Shown here: positions 47,095 to 59,659 of the stretch, piece by piece
Layout of the letters: each line of letters opens with the position of its first letter
Position numbering within the stretch: the stretch's first letter is position 1
NCBI GenBank assembly: GCA_013399115.1
Contig: VXAA01000970.1
Coordinates: forward strand, 46,031 to 110,030
DNA: 64,000 nt
Source: Anseranas semipalmata
Taxonomy: Eukaryota > Chordata > Aves > Anseriformes > Anseranatidae
Reading direction: 5' to 3'
Program-made: the position numbers and the translations under genes
The notes under the pieces: generated by a model
The model's database searches: none
Seen by the model: only the letters and a program-made list of their open reading frames with translations
What the model was told of the DNA's origin: nothing

Positions 47095-50000
47095 ATGGCA
47101 GAATTTACAGGTTATAAGGAGACCTCAAATCGGCACCTACGATTCAAATTGCAGAGTCTTAGTCGCCGCCTTGATGAACTGGAGGAAGCAACCAAAAATC
47201 TCCAGAAAGCAGAGGATGAGCTGCTTGACCTCCAGGACAAAATTATCCAGGCAGAAGGAAGCAATTCCAGCATGCTGGCTGACATTGAAGCCCTGCGGAA
47301 AAGAGTGCTAAAGATTGAAGGCAAGGATGAAGAAATTAAGAAGGCTGAAGAGCTTTGCCGGTTAATGAAAGAAAAACTTGAAGAGGAAGAGAGCCTCACC
47401 CGAGAACTGAAGTCAGAAATTGAACACCTGCAGAGGAGAATGGCAGAGCTGGAGAAACTGGAGGAGGCCTTTGGCAGGAGCAAGAATGACTGCACACAGC
47501 TGTGTCTTAGCCTCAATGAAGAAAAGAATTTGACTAAAAAGATATCTACAGAATTAGAAATACTTCGAGTGAAAGTGAAAGAACTTGAAGCATCTGAAGA
47601 CAGGCTGGATAAAACCGAGCAGAGCTTAACGGGTGAGTTAGAAAAACTGAAATCTTTAGCACTGAGCTTTATCAGTGAAAGAAAACATTTTAATGAAAGA
47701 GAAAAGCAGAACGAAAAAATAATCCAGGAGCTAACACAGAAACTAGAACAAAACAATAAACTAAATAGGGCAGATCAAACTAGAAATGCATCCAATTTGC
47801 TAGAAAGGTCATCAAATAATCTCCTTGACAGAAATGATTTGAGAATCGAAGATGACTTGACTTCTGCATTGCCCTCTAAAGAGACCAGGAGGAAGGGAAG
47901 TGTGGATTACCTAAAACATGTAGAAAATGAAACAAGGAATAAATCAGAAAATCAAAAGAATAAAAATCAGGAAGACAACAAAGTGAAAGATCTCACCCAA
48001 GAAATTGAGAAGCTTAAAACTCAGATCAAACATTTTGAATCTTTAGAAGAAGAACTTAAAAAAGTGAGAGCCAAAAACAATGACCTGCAAGACAGTTACT
48101 TGAGTGAACAGAATAAAAACAAACTCTTAACTGGTCAGTTAGAAGAAATAAAAATGCAAATAAAGAAACAGAAAGATCTGGAAAATGGAGAGGTTGAAAA
48201 TGAAGATACGACCTTTTCTAGCAGGGGAAAACATGACAGACCTAAATACAGAGGTGTCGCAGCAGATTTAACAGCTACCAAGCACAAGCCAAGGGAGGTT
48301 TCACCTCAGCAGCGCCGGGAAAGAGTAAGGAACAGAGATTTCTCCTTCAGTAATGACAGCTACAGCCATGGTGGTAAGCAGGTACCCAGTCCAAGCTTAA
48401 TGAACAGAAAAGCAGGAAAAGCTTCTGGTTCACCTGCCCTTGCAGATGCTGCTGCAACAGATACAAAAAGACTGGAAGAGAAATCTTCAGTTTCCACTTT
48501 TTCATCTGGTCAGAAGGAAGCCTCTATCACGCAGAATGAGGGGAAGAGATCAAAAGAGCAGCCATCTGTCCTCAGTCGTTACCCTCCTGCTGCACATGAG
48601 CAGAAATCTTGGAAAACACCTTCCAAACCTGTTGGTGACACAGGCCTGAGATCCAAGGCCGAAAAGCCATCCCAGACGCTCCGTGGGAACTGCCAAACCA
48701 GCACTGACATACGGGATGAAAAGTCAAGCAAAGGTGAATCAGTGGCTTCTTTAGCCGAGAAGCTGAAAACAAGCCAGGCGGAAGTTAGTGACTTCTTGGG
48801 GGAAACACTGCTCCCCAGGGGTAATTACACCTCTTCCAATGGCATGGCATCAGCATACAGGTACCACACCTCCTCCCATGCATCGGTGTTGGACTCCATT
48901 GGCACTAAAGCAGAAGCAATGAACACCTTTGCTGCATCGCACAGACAGCCCTTGGAGGGAAGGGCTAAAAAAGCAATAATCTCCCAGGAAAGAGAATTCA
49001 CAGACACGTCACTTGAAAGTGCAAAACCTTCACTAACAAAGCGTTCACATCGCTCAAGCAGTCAAGAAGACATTCTGCAGATTCTTACAGGTCTTGATAA
49101 AGAAGACATAGAGCAGTCTTCAACTTCAGCAAGAGATCATGTAAATGCTAGTTTAAAAACGGACTGCAAAACCATCCAGAGTAGTCATGAAAAGCTTAAT
49201 TCAGATGAAGAAACAGGAAGAAGCAAAAAGGCAAACACTCAATCAGATTTTGAGACAAGAAAGAAAGCCAATTCCAAGCAGTTCTCCAATTCCAGGGGAG
49301 TTTTTAGAGCATCTCTCTTTGAAAATGACAAAAATACTGTACATGATGAAGACTCCACCAAGTGTATAAAACCATCAGATGCCAGCACTGGAGGATTTAA
49401 ATCCAGAAGGTCATTCAGCCCGAGAGAAGCTCTGAGATCAAAAGCCATCATTAAGCCCGCAATTGTTGAAAAGGACATGAAGGCAGTCATGGGAGAGACT
49501 ATATCTGAGGCAGAGTCAGAAAAACAGAAGTCTGTTTTTAAAACAGTAACAAATAAAATGACAAGCAGCATCACAATCTTCCCTTCTGAGCCAACAGCTC
49601 CAAGGCCCAGTGCAGACACAGCAGCAAAGGAGAGACATGTTACCACCAGCAACATCAGAGTTGCTCCGAATGAACCTTCACCAATAACTAACAATTTCCC
49701 CCCACCCTTTGAGGTATCAGTTAATAGAAGTGCTCTGAAATTATCCGAGGTCGACAGAATTGGAGAGGGAGCTCTGAGAGGTAGAACAGAAACAGTGGTC
49801 TCCAGAAGCAGCATTGTGATAAAGACTTCTGAACTCCCAGAGAAGAACAGTGAGCTGCCTTCAGAGACGATCAGCTCAAAGAGCTATGGCTCTTCAGAAG
49901 CAGTTTCATCTGAAACAAAACATGTCACTCTGAGAAGTTCATGGAGAACAAGGCAAGGCTTACATTCCCTGGAGGACTCTCAAATAAAAGTGGAGAAAAA

Positions 50001-50250
50001 TGCATCTTCCAGTACTACAAACAAGTGCAGGTCCTCAGTGGACCTCTCCGAAATGGAAGGGAACAGTGCACAAACAAACTCCTTGGAGCAGACCTCAGCA
50101 AGAACCAGTGCCACAGATAATTCCTGGAATACCCCTGAACTGGGGTCCCGAAGGACCAAAAGTAATTTAAGTGCGTCCGAACTGCTAGCACGCAGGAGCT
50201 ACACCAGTGATCCTACAGTGGCTTCTACCTGGCACCGGACTACATTACCT
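47095..50250 (+). CDS. LUZP1: Leucine zipper protein 1, main coding exon (residues 1-1052)
   Basis: LUZP1 is an actin-filament-binding and centrosome/basal-body protein. Published work on mammals links it to filamin A, the Arp2/3 complex, EPLIN, restraint of primary ciliogenesis and neural tube closure. The N-terminus starts MAEFTGYKET and is nearly colinear with mammalian LUZP1 as I remember it. A coiled coil covers about residues 11-222 with two exact leucine heptad runs: L15, L22, L29, L36, L43 and L157, L164, L171, L178, L185. A second coil lies at about 297-362. The rest is Ser/Lys/Glu-rich and probably disordered. Conserved islands are SVLSRYPPAA (491-500), SQEDILQ (656-662), ASLFENDK (739-746), SFSPREALRS (773-782), TSSITIF (823-829) and ETVVSRSSIVIK (899-910). 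The exon ends in phase 0 at a GTAAGT donor (50251). If unspliced, the frame adds VSVLG and stops at 50268. The frame has no breaks. Confidence 0.96.
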
Positions 50251-53200
50251 GTAAGTGTGTTAGGTTAAGCACTCTTGTCTTTCAGCAGGTTTTAAAGTTG
50301 TCTGTTAGTTGTAGGGTACCTGATTTGAAATTCTTACAGCTTATTTCCTGCCCTCTTCCAGCTCCTGTCAAATTCAGTGAAGTATCTTATGTGTAAAGAA
50401 ATCTAGATTTCTTGAAATTAGATCGACCTGTCCTGATCTTTTAATACCATATGAATAATTACAAACTGATACCCATTTGGTCTTGCCAAGATCAGAGAAG
50501 ATGCAGTCACAGCTTATGTAGGATATGATATGTTTTTCAGAGTGGCTTTGCATGGCACAGTCAGCTTGGAGTAGCACCAAAAAATGAGGCAAATGAAACT
50601 TCACTAAGGTTGTGTCTCAGACAGGGCAACTTTGGCTCCCTTTGGTAAGGGCTGCATGATAGTCCGCATGCAAAACTAGAGCCCACTGCTGGACTCTGGT
50701 CTGGAAATGCTTCCTGGACAGACCCAAATGCTTCCGTGGTCAGACCCAAACTGAGCACACAGAAATAATTCTTGCAAGGAGATGCCAGGCACAAGGTGTA
50801 ACTTCAGCCTTCATTATTTTCTTATTGCTCATGTAAGTAAGCAAACAAGGTACACAAGGTATCTGCAGCTCTGAGCAATATTGTACTACAGAAGCTCTTT
50901 GGAGCTCTGCTTTGGGTAGGTGCTGTAGGATCAGCTGTAGGTGCTGGTGGATGGATGTTGCAGCTTGAGGACCAGCTCCCTCTAGTGCTTGCAGGCAGTT
51001 TCTCTAGTGTTCCGTGAAAGACCTGAGGAGATGCAACTCCTCAAGCAGTTGTTCTGTTGGTCTTTGTGTTTCAGATAATGAAGTCAGTATTTCTCTGGCA
51101 TGATCTTTGCTGAAAATTTGCAGTGCCTGAATTAGTGCAAAGGCTAACAGGCACAGACCAGACAAGCAGGCAACAGTGCAAGATGTGTGCTTTAATTTAT
51201 TTTTCTTGTGGCTGTGGTATTAATATGACTGCCTTGGAGTTGGGTGATGTGCCACAGACGTTAGGTTAAAAACCTAAAGGTAGGCTTTTCTTCACATGTA
51301 CCTTCTTATGGAGGTGGAGGTCTCATGGAAAAGTCTCCCTGGCAGTATCCAGGGGTGTGCTCTCTCCCCTTTTTTTCCTCTGCATCCATCACCATTTTAT
51401 CCTTGCTGAATCCACATAAACTTCCAACTTAAGCAACCAGTCATGCCACATTACTGTTTTTTTCTTTCATTGTTCTTTCCTTGGACCTCAGTAACTTTGT
51501 CCAAGGACTTGAGTATGTTCTGTGTGAATTCTGGAACACAGGGCACTGGTGTTCAGAGCAGCTTCCCAGGTCCTTATCAGTGACCAGCTGATTTTTCTCT
51601 AAGATGCGATTGCCTCTTGTGTTGAGCCGCACCAACCCTGCTCGGGTACAGTTTGAGGAGGCACTGGTCTGCATCTCTGACGCATGGCAAGTGGCCAGAC
51701 TGACTACCCTGGCTGAGCTCCTCACCTGTGAAACCCTTTGAGACCAGTGTGTCTGGTTTGAGTCATAAACCTCATGCTGCCTGACAGCAGAGATTGGACT
51801 GACACCATGAGATGCTCAAGGGTGTGGAGCACCTCTATGCTTATCCAGTCACATCTAAAGACATTTGCTGCATCAGACAGGAGATGCCCATCCTTGGGTC
51901 CAGGTTCAGCAAGATGACTGATATCATTAAATTAAAATTCTCACCTCATTTTTAATGGCCACCATGGGGCCTGACCCGCCCCTGGTGCAGCTCCATGCCG
52001 TTCCCTCAGGTCCTATTGCTGGTCACCAGAGAGCAGAGCTCAGCGCCTGCCCCTGCGCTGCCCTCGTGAGGAAGCTGCAGGCTGCCATGAGGCCTCCCCT
52101 CAGCCTCCTCTTCTCTGGGCTGAACAAACCAAGTGATTTCAGCCACTCCTCATACGTCTTCCCCTCTAGACCCTTTACCATATTTGTTGCCCTCGTTCGG
52201 ACAGTCTCCAACAGTTTTATGTCCTTCCTGTACTGTGGTGCCCAAAACTGCACCCAGTACTCGAGGTGAGGCCGCACCAGCGCAGAGTAGAGCGGGACAA
52301 TCACTTCCCTTGACTGACTATCAATGCCGTGCTTGATGCACCCCAGGGCACGATTGGCCCTCCTGGCCGCCAGGGCACACTGCTGGCTCATGGTCAGCTT
52401 GCTGTCAGTCAAAACCCCCAGATCCCTCTCTGCAGGGCTGCTCTCCAGCATCTCATCCCCCAGTCTGTACGTGTAGCCAGGGTTGCCCCTTCCCAGGTGC
52501 AGAATCCGGCACTTGCTCTTGTTAAACTTCATATTGTTGATGATTGCCCAGCTCTCTAATTTGTCCAGATCTCTCTGCAAGGCTTCACCACCCTCGACGG
52601 AGTCAACAGCTCCACCCAATTTGGTATCATCCACAAACTTGCTCAAGAAACCTTCAAGTCCTTCGTCCAAATCATTTATGAAAACATTGAAGAAGACTGG
52701 TCCTAAAATGGAGCCCTGGGGAACCCCACTAGTGACAGATCACCAGCCTGATGTAACCCCATTTACAAGAACCCTCTGGGCCCGACCTGTCAGCCAATTT
52801 TTCACCCATCTTACTATGCTGTTGTCTAACTGTATTCTGGTCATTTTGTCCAGAAGGATACTGTGAGAGACAGTATCGAAAGCTTTACTGAAATCCAGAA
52901 AGATTACATCGACTGGCTTCCTTTGGTCAACTAGCTGGGTGATCTTGTCATAAAAGGAAATTAAGTTAGTTAAACAGGACTTTCCCCTAGTGAACCCATG
53001 TTGGCTCTGACCAATGACTGTGTTGTCCTTCAGGTGTTTTTCAATAACTCCCAGAATATCTTCTCCATAATTTTACGTCACTAAAGTGAGACTCACAGGG
53101 TCCTCTTTCTTGCCCTTTTTGAAAATTGGGACCACATTTGCCAGCTTCCAGTCAACTGGGACCTCTCCGAATTCCCAAGATCATTGAAAAATAAGTGAGA

Positions 53201-54139
53201 GAGGTCCCATGATGACATCAGCCAGCTCTCTGAGTACCCTGGGATGAATTCCATCAGGCTCCATGGACTTGTATGTATCCAGGTGGAACAGCAAATCCTG
53301 CACAAGTTCGGGCTTAACTAGGAGTTTATCGTTCCCGCAGTCACGGTCCTCCAACTCAGGGCAGTTGGGGTCCCAGAGCCCATCACTGGTGTTGAAGACA
53401 GAGGCAAAAAATGCATTAAACGTCTCTGCTTTGTCAATGTCCCTGTTTGTTAGGCGACCGTCCGCATCAAGTATCGGACCAGTGTTGGCTCTGGTCCTCC
53501 TTTTCCTGTTAACATACTTAAAAAAGCCTTTTTTATTGTCCCTCACACTGCTGGCCAGCTTCAACTCTAATTGAGCCTTGGCTGCCTGGATTCTCTCCCT
53601 ACAAAGTCGAGCAGCATCCCTGTAGTTCTCCCATGTCACCTGACCTTGCTTCCAGCGGCCATACACTTTCTTTTTCTGCCTAAGCTCTTGAAGAAGATCC
53701 CTTGAAGAAGAGATTCAGGTTACTGGCCATCCCCCCACCAATGGCAGCTATAACTCACAGTTAATATTTTTAAGAGCTTGCTTGATTCACTGGGATTTTC
53801 TGCTGCCAGTAGTCTCATGGCAGTCCTCCTGAGTCTCATGGGTCTCGAGCACTAAAGGCCCAGAGAGATACAAGCAGGTGGAACACAGATGTATGCATGG
53901 GTCACAGCTGAACAGAGGACTCGGCACCCAGAACTTTATGATATAAATTATTAGATGGATTAAAAATAATAGTAATTCTCTCTGAGAATATAAGTAAAGA
54001 CATCCTAGAGCTGGTCTGGTGGCCTGGGTGCCCTCCTTGCCAAAGGGACTCAAACTAGAACCTTACACTGCGAACCTGGAGCTATTTCAGACCCTGCTAT
54101 AGCCCCCAAGACCCAATCCTCTTATTTTTCTTCCCACAG
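50251..54139 (+). other. LUZP1: LUZP1 intron between coding exons
   Basis: Donor GTAAGT at 50251 and acceptor TTCTTCCCACAG ending at 54139, both strong and phase 0. The 3889-bp intron contains an antisense CR1 at 50-54 kb (51950-53705). No other exon is evident; 50.3-51.9 kb looks unique with no recognised features. Confidence 0.8.
51950..53705 (-). mobile_element. CR1 copy, 1.75 kb, in LUZP1 intron
   Basis: Two long minus-strand frames remain. Frame 53666-53181 (161 residues) covers the linker before RT (TWENYRDAARLCRERIQAAK, then SPDGIHPRVLREL-like sequence with a MEPDGIHPRVL variant). Frame 52670-52023 (215 residues) covers [12 protein letters not shown] with an intact DD pair, [21 protein letters not shown], and [19 protein letters not shown]. 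Between them the palm is present but interrupted. The 3' UTR runs to about 51950. It is 5'-truncated and lacks the endonuclease. It lies antisense to LUZP1 and would be removed with the intron. Confidence 0.95.
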
Positions 54140-54364
54140 GATGAAAGCAAAGATTTTGTGCCCAGTTCCAGAAGAAAACAGTACGGCTCTTCTGAGTACC
54201 TCTCACAGGTTGACACACCAGGGAAAAGGCCAGCCACCAAGCTGGAGCTGCAGGACACCGAATCCAACCCCCACACATCGCTGAGTCTCCAAGCAGAAGA
54301 ACAGGTATGCGAGTTCAAGAACCATGTAGAAAAGAGAGTTAGAAGGCAAGAAGCCAACATCTGA
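54140..54364 (+). CDS. LUZP1: LUZP1 last coding exon (probable)
   Basis: Follows a strong acceptor in the same phase as the donor at 50251. The open frame begins DESKDFVPSS and runs 74 codons to TGA at 54362-54364, giving a 1126-residue protein with the main exon. The mammalian terminal exon also starts with an acidic stretch, carries an R-R and a PGK, and ends in AEE plus one residue (from memory). Here AEEQ falls at codon 55, after which the frame continues 19 more codons. An in-phase donor-like site, CAG|GTATGC, lies exactly after AEEQ (54304/54305), so the exon may instead splice on to a small exon at 55587 or 56096. The presence of the exon is well supported; its 3' end is not. Confidence 0.72.
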   Translation, partial: DESKDFVPSSRRKQYGSSEYLSQVDTPGKRPATKLELQDTESNPHTSLSLQAEEQVCEFKNHVEKRVRRQEANI

Positions 54365-55018
54365 ACTGACCTCTCAGTAACATAACTCAGAGAACTGCTT
54401 GCCCAGAGTAAGCCTCTCAGGAGAAATCCAGTCTTATATTAGTGCTTCCCAAAGCACCAAAGTACATCACTTTGGTAAATTACTAATTTCCTAGACAGGT
54501 TAGAAAAAAAAAAAAGTAGTACCTTATTTTTCTATACTAAACTCACTTCAACCAGCTTTATGGCTAAAGACATCCTCCAGGGAATAAGAGTCACTGCACT
54601 TAGTCATCCCCAGCCACATGTTTTGTATTGGACAACCAGGGATGATCTGGGGAGACAAAATCAGCCATGGACTTGCCTCCTTCTTCAGCTAGCTGCTGTA
54701 CCACTAGGGTGGTTGTCTGCTGCTACATACCTGCTGCTCTGTCTGCTGAAACACGTTTCTGGCCACACAGAGAGAAGTGGAAAATGGCCTACCTTATCGT
54801 GGCTATGACTTCTTGCCAGAAATATGAAGAAAATGTGTATTCCAGCCTCTTCACAGGGGCTCCCTTTAGAGGAAGTAGAGGTTCGGATGGACTTTCAGTC
54901 CTAGGTGCACAGTCAAAAAGACTGTACAAAAGACTGAAATTTCTCCTGGCATTTCTTCTTTGTCTGTGCAGCTGTCCAGAGCTCAGTGCATTGGTGGTGT
55001 GGATCCTATTTTTTTTTT

Positions 55019-55045
55019 AATAAAATATGTGGTGGTTTTGTAGGC
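55019..55045 (+). terminator. LUZP1: Candidate proximal poly(A) signal
   Basis: AATAAA at 55019-55024 is followed within 20 bases by a GU-rich run (TATGTGGTGGTTTTG), the usual downstream element. Use of it would give a short 3' UTR of about 0.67 kb. Confidence 0.5.
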
Positions 55046-55586
55046 ACCTCAGCCAGTGGCTCAAGCAGTGTAATCATGTTCACAGCATCACAACACACAA
55101 TATTTGTTGGCTGTGGCTCAGAGCTTATCCAGAGTGCAAACCCCATGGGATCTGACTGCCAGTGCTACAAAAGCACACCACAGGCTGCAAGAGTTAAACT
55201 GTTTTTTTCTATTTTACGTGTCACCCCCCCCCAGTAGGAAATATCTTATCAAACCTGTCTTCAGTTATCTTACTGGAGGTGCACAGAAGTTGCTGAGTCC
55301 TGTTATGAGAGCAGCAGGACTGCAGCAAGGCAACTGAGAGCCCTGCACAGTCAGAGAGCCCAGGGGGACACAGTCCCAGCTGCACTTTGCAGACTGGCAT
55401 TTACAGATAAAGGTAGTATTTGCAGTAGAGAGTACTGTACTAACACTGTCCCTGTTGGTAACTGAGAAAAGGGACTCCACAACAATGCTCGTGTGGTCAC
55501 CAAGATGTTAACCACAGTGACATTCATCTGATTAGACGCAGACACCTACCTGAGGTAGTGATGCTGTGCTCCTGTTCTCTGCACAG

Positions 55587-55634
55587 ACTGAAGCAGCAGT
55601 AAATGAAAACTTGGGTAAAGTGAGGTCACCGTAA
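55587..55634 (+). other. LUZP1: Candidate alternative terminal exon of LUZP1
   Basis: A good acceptor (CTGTTCTCTGCACAG) ends at 55586. If joined to the donor at 54304 in phase 0, the frame reads TEAAVNENLGKVRSP and stops at TAA 55632-55634. Total protein would be 1122 residues. Only the splice signals support it. Confidence 0.25.
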
Positions 55635-56095
55635 CATACATACAATCATTTGTCAGTTGGTGCTTCTGTGTTGACTGTAACAGGAGCCTGAACACCTTGC
55701 ACTTGGAGACATGCTCTACAGACACCTGAAGTTAAAGCAGCTCAGTCTTATCTGTGCTGTCGGGTGTTGTGCATCACACTTGCCAGATCCATGTGCCCAG
55801 TGTAGACATGGGTGCTGAGTATGCTATAGCATAAAAAAAGATGATGGTAAAAGCCTCTGAGGGGCATGGCTGGGTCATTCTGCTTTGCGGTTTCCACTGT
55901 AAACCCTGACAGAGTCACTGTCTTCCAAACTGATCGTGCCACTGCTCTCCCCCCTGCCCCAACACTGGGCTACGATCCTGATAAGTGTGGGATGGCTGCT
56001 TAAGGGCAATCACAATAGTTTTCCCCAAGGCAAAAATGCTGCCAGATGCATCCACAGGTCCTGGCCAGTTTGTGATGCGGGGTTCTCTCTTACAG

Positions 56096-56134
56096 GGTGC
56101 TTTCCGTGCCTACCGGACAACGTCTAGGAGATGA
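56096..56134 (+). other. LUZP1: Second candidate alternative terminal exon of LUZP1
   Basis: An acceptor (GTTCTCTCTTACAG) ends at 56095. In phase 0 it encodes GAFRAYRTTSRR and then TGA at 56132. It rests on splice-site appearance alone. Confidence 0.18.
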
Positions 56135-58303
56135 GTTGTATTCCCTTCCATCCAATGAACACGCAGCATAATGGAGCAAGAGACAGGATTGTACCAAGCT
56201 CACGGGTGTCACAGCTGTTTGTAACTTCTCCAGAGGCTTCAGCCAGTCTGTTTTCTAATGCGATTTGCGAGGTACAGGAGCTTTACCAGTAATTTTTTTT
56301 TTAAGTAATTGCTGAAGAGGCAGCTGCAGAGACTTTGCTCAGGGGACTCCCACTTCTCATCTCTGTACCTGCAATCTTAACCTTCTCCATAGGACAGTCT
56401 CAATATGGAAACATTGACTTGCGTAGCCACTCTTTCAAACAGACCGATGGTACTCCCTGGACAAGAGAGAGCTTCTCGTCAATCACCTGCATTTAAACAA
56501 GATGCCAGAAGTATCCCTGCAAGTACAGTCTACCAGCCTGTGAAAGCTGTCCTATGCAGCTCCACAACTGAAAGCTTTCAGTTCCTAGCGAGAGCTCATA
56601 TTCTCCTCAGTACACCTTTGTTGTGGTCACTCCCGTACCTATGTTCCTAGCACTCTCTGTCTGTAGGCAGGAAAAAAACATTCACTGGTTGTTTTACACA
56701 CTAACAGGGAAGGAGAGCAGTTTCTTCACCCATTGTTCACTCTGTGTGCAACAAGCTTTGAATGACCCACTTACCACCAGCTGAGCTCTTGCACTAAGTG
56801 ACCCACTGAGCCAAACCAACAGCAGTTCACACAGCAGGAAAACTTTCTCCTGGCTTGGACTAGGGTGCTTTTTTGCCCAAAGCTTTGTGTCCATCATGCT
56901 GTGCAGGCAACAGCTCTGCTGCTCACTCTAAGCCATTGAGCTCCAAGGGACAAAGAAACGAGTGCTTTTCTTCTGGCTTGAGAAGCAGAACATCCTTGTT
57001 CCTTCCAAAAATGAGGGAAAACAGCAGGATTGGACTGTAAACTGAGCTCCAGTATGGCTACCTAGGCAGCCTCTGTCTGCGCCCCTCTTCAGGACCTCCC
57101 ACTGGCTGTGTCTGGGACTGAGGTATGGTCAGAGACTACAGAGGTACGTTTTGTTGTCAGAGCCCACAGGCCACCGCCTGCAGATGGCATCAGTGTCAGA
57201 GGAGTCATCATGCTCCAATAGGTGCTCAGGTGTTGGAGCAGCATCTGCCTTGAGTAAGGTGATTGTACCTGGCTCGCACACAGTTGTAGCTCTGCCACTC
57301 CTTCCTTTACATCCCACCATCTGTCTGTACAGAGTTGGCCCATAGCTTTCCTGTCTTGTACACAAACACCACTGACCTCCCCCATAGGTTTATTCTGCCT
57401 GTCAGAAACAAGTGGCCCTCTCTGCAGAGGGATGAGGAAGGTGCTACGGAAGGGAAAAGGTGCCTGCTCTGTTTTGGAGGTGCTGGGTGGACAACTGTCA
57501 TCCAGCAGCTCCCATGCCTCAGTTGCCTCAACGCTCATTCCCATGTCTTAACTTCCAGATGAACAGCTACCACAGTAGTACATGTACAGGTAGCCATATG
57601 TGCACATCTATATGCTGTATCTCCTCCCTGTCTCTTGGAATTATATGCCTCAATTCTAAGAGGCAAATGAAAAAAAAAAAAAAAGAGCTGGTTGGAAGAT
57701 ACCTATGAACACATATAAAAGGAAAGTGTTTTAATGACATGATTTTATTTTGTTTTTCATAAAGACTGTTTGGAGGAGGAGGAAGATTACGTTTGAAAAA
57801 AAAAAACGTTTCCCTCAGCAATTTTAGATGTTTTCCCAAATTTATATTTTTTTGCATTTCATTTTATTCTTTTATATTTCATGACATGTATACGTGTCAA
57901 GTTGCATAACAAAACAAAAAGATAATGCTTTTAAATTAGTACTGTGACAGCTCTAATAATCTTAAAATTAAATTATATTAAAATAAATTATATCAACTGC
58001 TATCTCTTACCACTTCATGACATGGCAGTGCTAGTAAAGAATGGGATAAATATATCAAGTATTTAAAAAAACAAGTAAACCTCAAAATCCAAACTAAAAG
58101 TGAAAGAAACTGAAATTCTGCAATTAAATTCAGATTACTGAAATGCCTCTTTCCTCCGTCCTTTGCAACATTTGTCAGGAAATGTTGAAAATCGGTGCAT
58201 ATTTTGCAATTTGAAACCACCATGGATTTTATGACTTGTATGTGAAACTGCAGTACACACCTTGTTCATCTTGCCTTGCTCAGAGATTGACTGTGTGGCA
58301 GAA

Positions 58304-58333
58304 CCACCACCACCACCCCCCACCCACCCACAA
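58304..58333. repeat. ACC/CCCA simple repeat
   Basis: CACCACCACCACC followed by C-rich CCCACCCACCCAC; low-complexity sequence in the inferred 3' UTR. Confidence 0.85.
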
Positions 58334-59659
58334 AAAGACATTACAGGGATTGAGTGGTTTCAGTTTCCCTTGCCTCCTTATATAATCTTGCATGCGTTCT
58401 GCAGCTGATGAACAGCATTGCAGCCTGCCCAGCTGTGCCACATCCCACCAGTGCTCTCACTTACAGGGCTGGCTTGCTAGCCTCTGCCAGCCTTGTGATG
58501 CCACATTCTGGCCTTTTGCCCCTTGTTTTCATGTTAAAGGAATACTTCCCTTCCACTAAATATGCTGCCTCATATAAGATGCCTAACAGGTCCTCTATCA
58601 GTTACATGGGAGACAGTGCTTCAAAAACCTCTCCAAGAAAGTGAAGCTGTTCTGTAGAGAGTGCTGCCTGAACATCTCCTGTAGTAACTGCTTTCTGAAC
58701 CTTGGAATTTGCATTTGGGAGGTTTCCTGGCATGTACCTACCTGTTCAGATGTCCACAGTAATTATTTGCCACAATTTACATTCCCAAACCTGTTTAGCA
58801 GCTGTCCAGCCATATGATACATATCCAGTTAAAGTCAGTGTGTAAGAACCACAGCTGACTACCTGCTTGGCATTGCAGTTCTGTCCTACAGACAAGCAGA
58901 GTTAGTTGTTAAGATGGCTTCACCTCTGTCCTGTGTCACTGCTGCCGGAGACTCACAGCTTAGTTTAAACACAATCAAATGAAACAGCTGGACAGCACAT
59001 ACACACTGAAGAGGATGAGGATTTCTTTGAGCAGCTACTGTATGGCTTTTCTCTCAGTGACAAGCCCCATCCGGCTGCAGGACACTACTCCAGGTCCCCC
59101 AGGCTCCTCATGTGCCCTCACCCATCCATCGGCCCTTTTCCTTCCCACCATCCTGGCTTGGCTGCAGCTTATTGTGTTTCCAAAGCTTCATCCAGGGGAA
59201 CTGGTTTCATTCCTGGCCAGGAGAGCTCTGCGTTGCTACAACATGACATTCCAGGTTAGCACAGACTTCCCTTTACCTAACTCACAAAAATCTGGTTAGT
59301 ATGGCATCTTTTCAGCCCCACAGCTCACCCCGATAATGCAACTGTATGTCTGGAGTGGGAGGGAAACAGCCACCAACAGCAATAGTTGTTGGTTTTCCCC
59401 TTCTGTCAGCCCAGGCTTGGCTTTCCCTTTGCCAGGGGCAACTGGAGGGCTTTTCCTTGCGCCTCGGTTGGATCACACTGTACAGGAGCCCCCCCAGCTG
59501 CAGACCTGGGTCTTCTTGGCACTGTCTGCTCTCCTCAGGTGCTTCTCACAGATTACATCTCTCCTTTCTCCAGCTGCCATGGTTAAAGGCAGACTCACTG
59601 ATTTGTTCAAAATTTTACAGCCTTGAACTCTTGCTCTAGGCTCAGTGTCGCTGCTTGTC

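Noticed and set aside
47112..47756. 214-codon minus-strand ORF
   Set aside because: It is the antisense shadow of the LUZP1 coiled coil; Ser/Phe-rich output is expected from the reverse of Glu/Lys codons.
49239..49814. 191-codon minus-strand ORF
   Set aside because: Antisense shadow of LUZP1 with no start context or domain.
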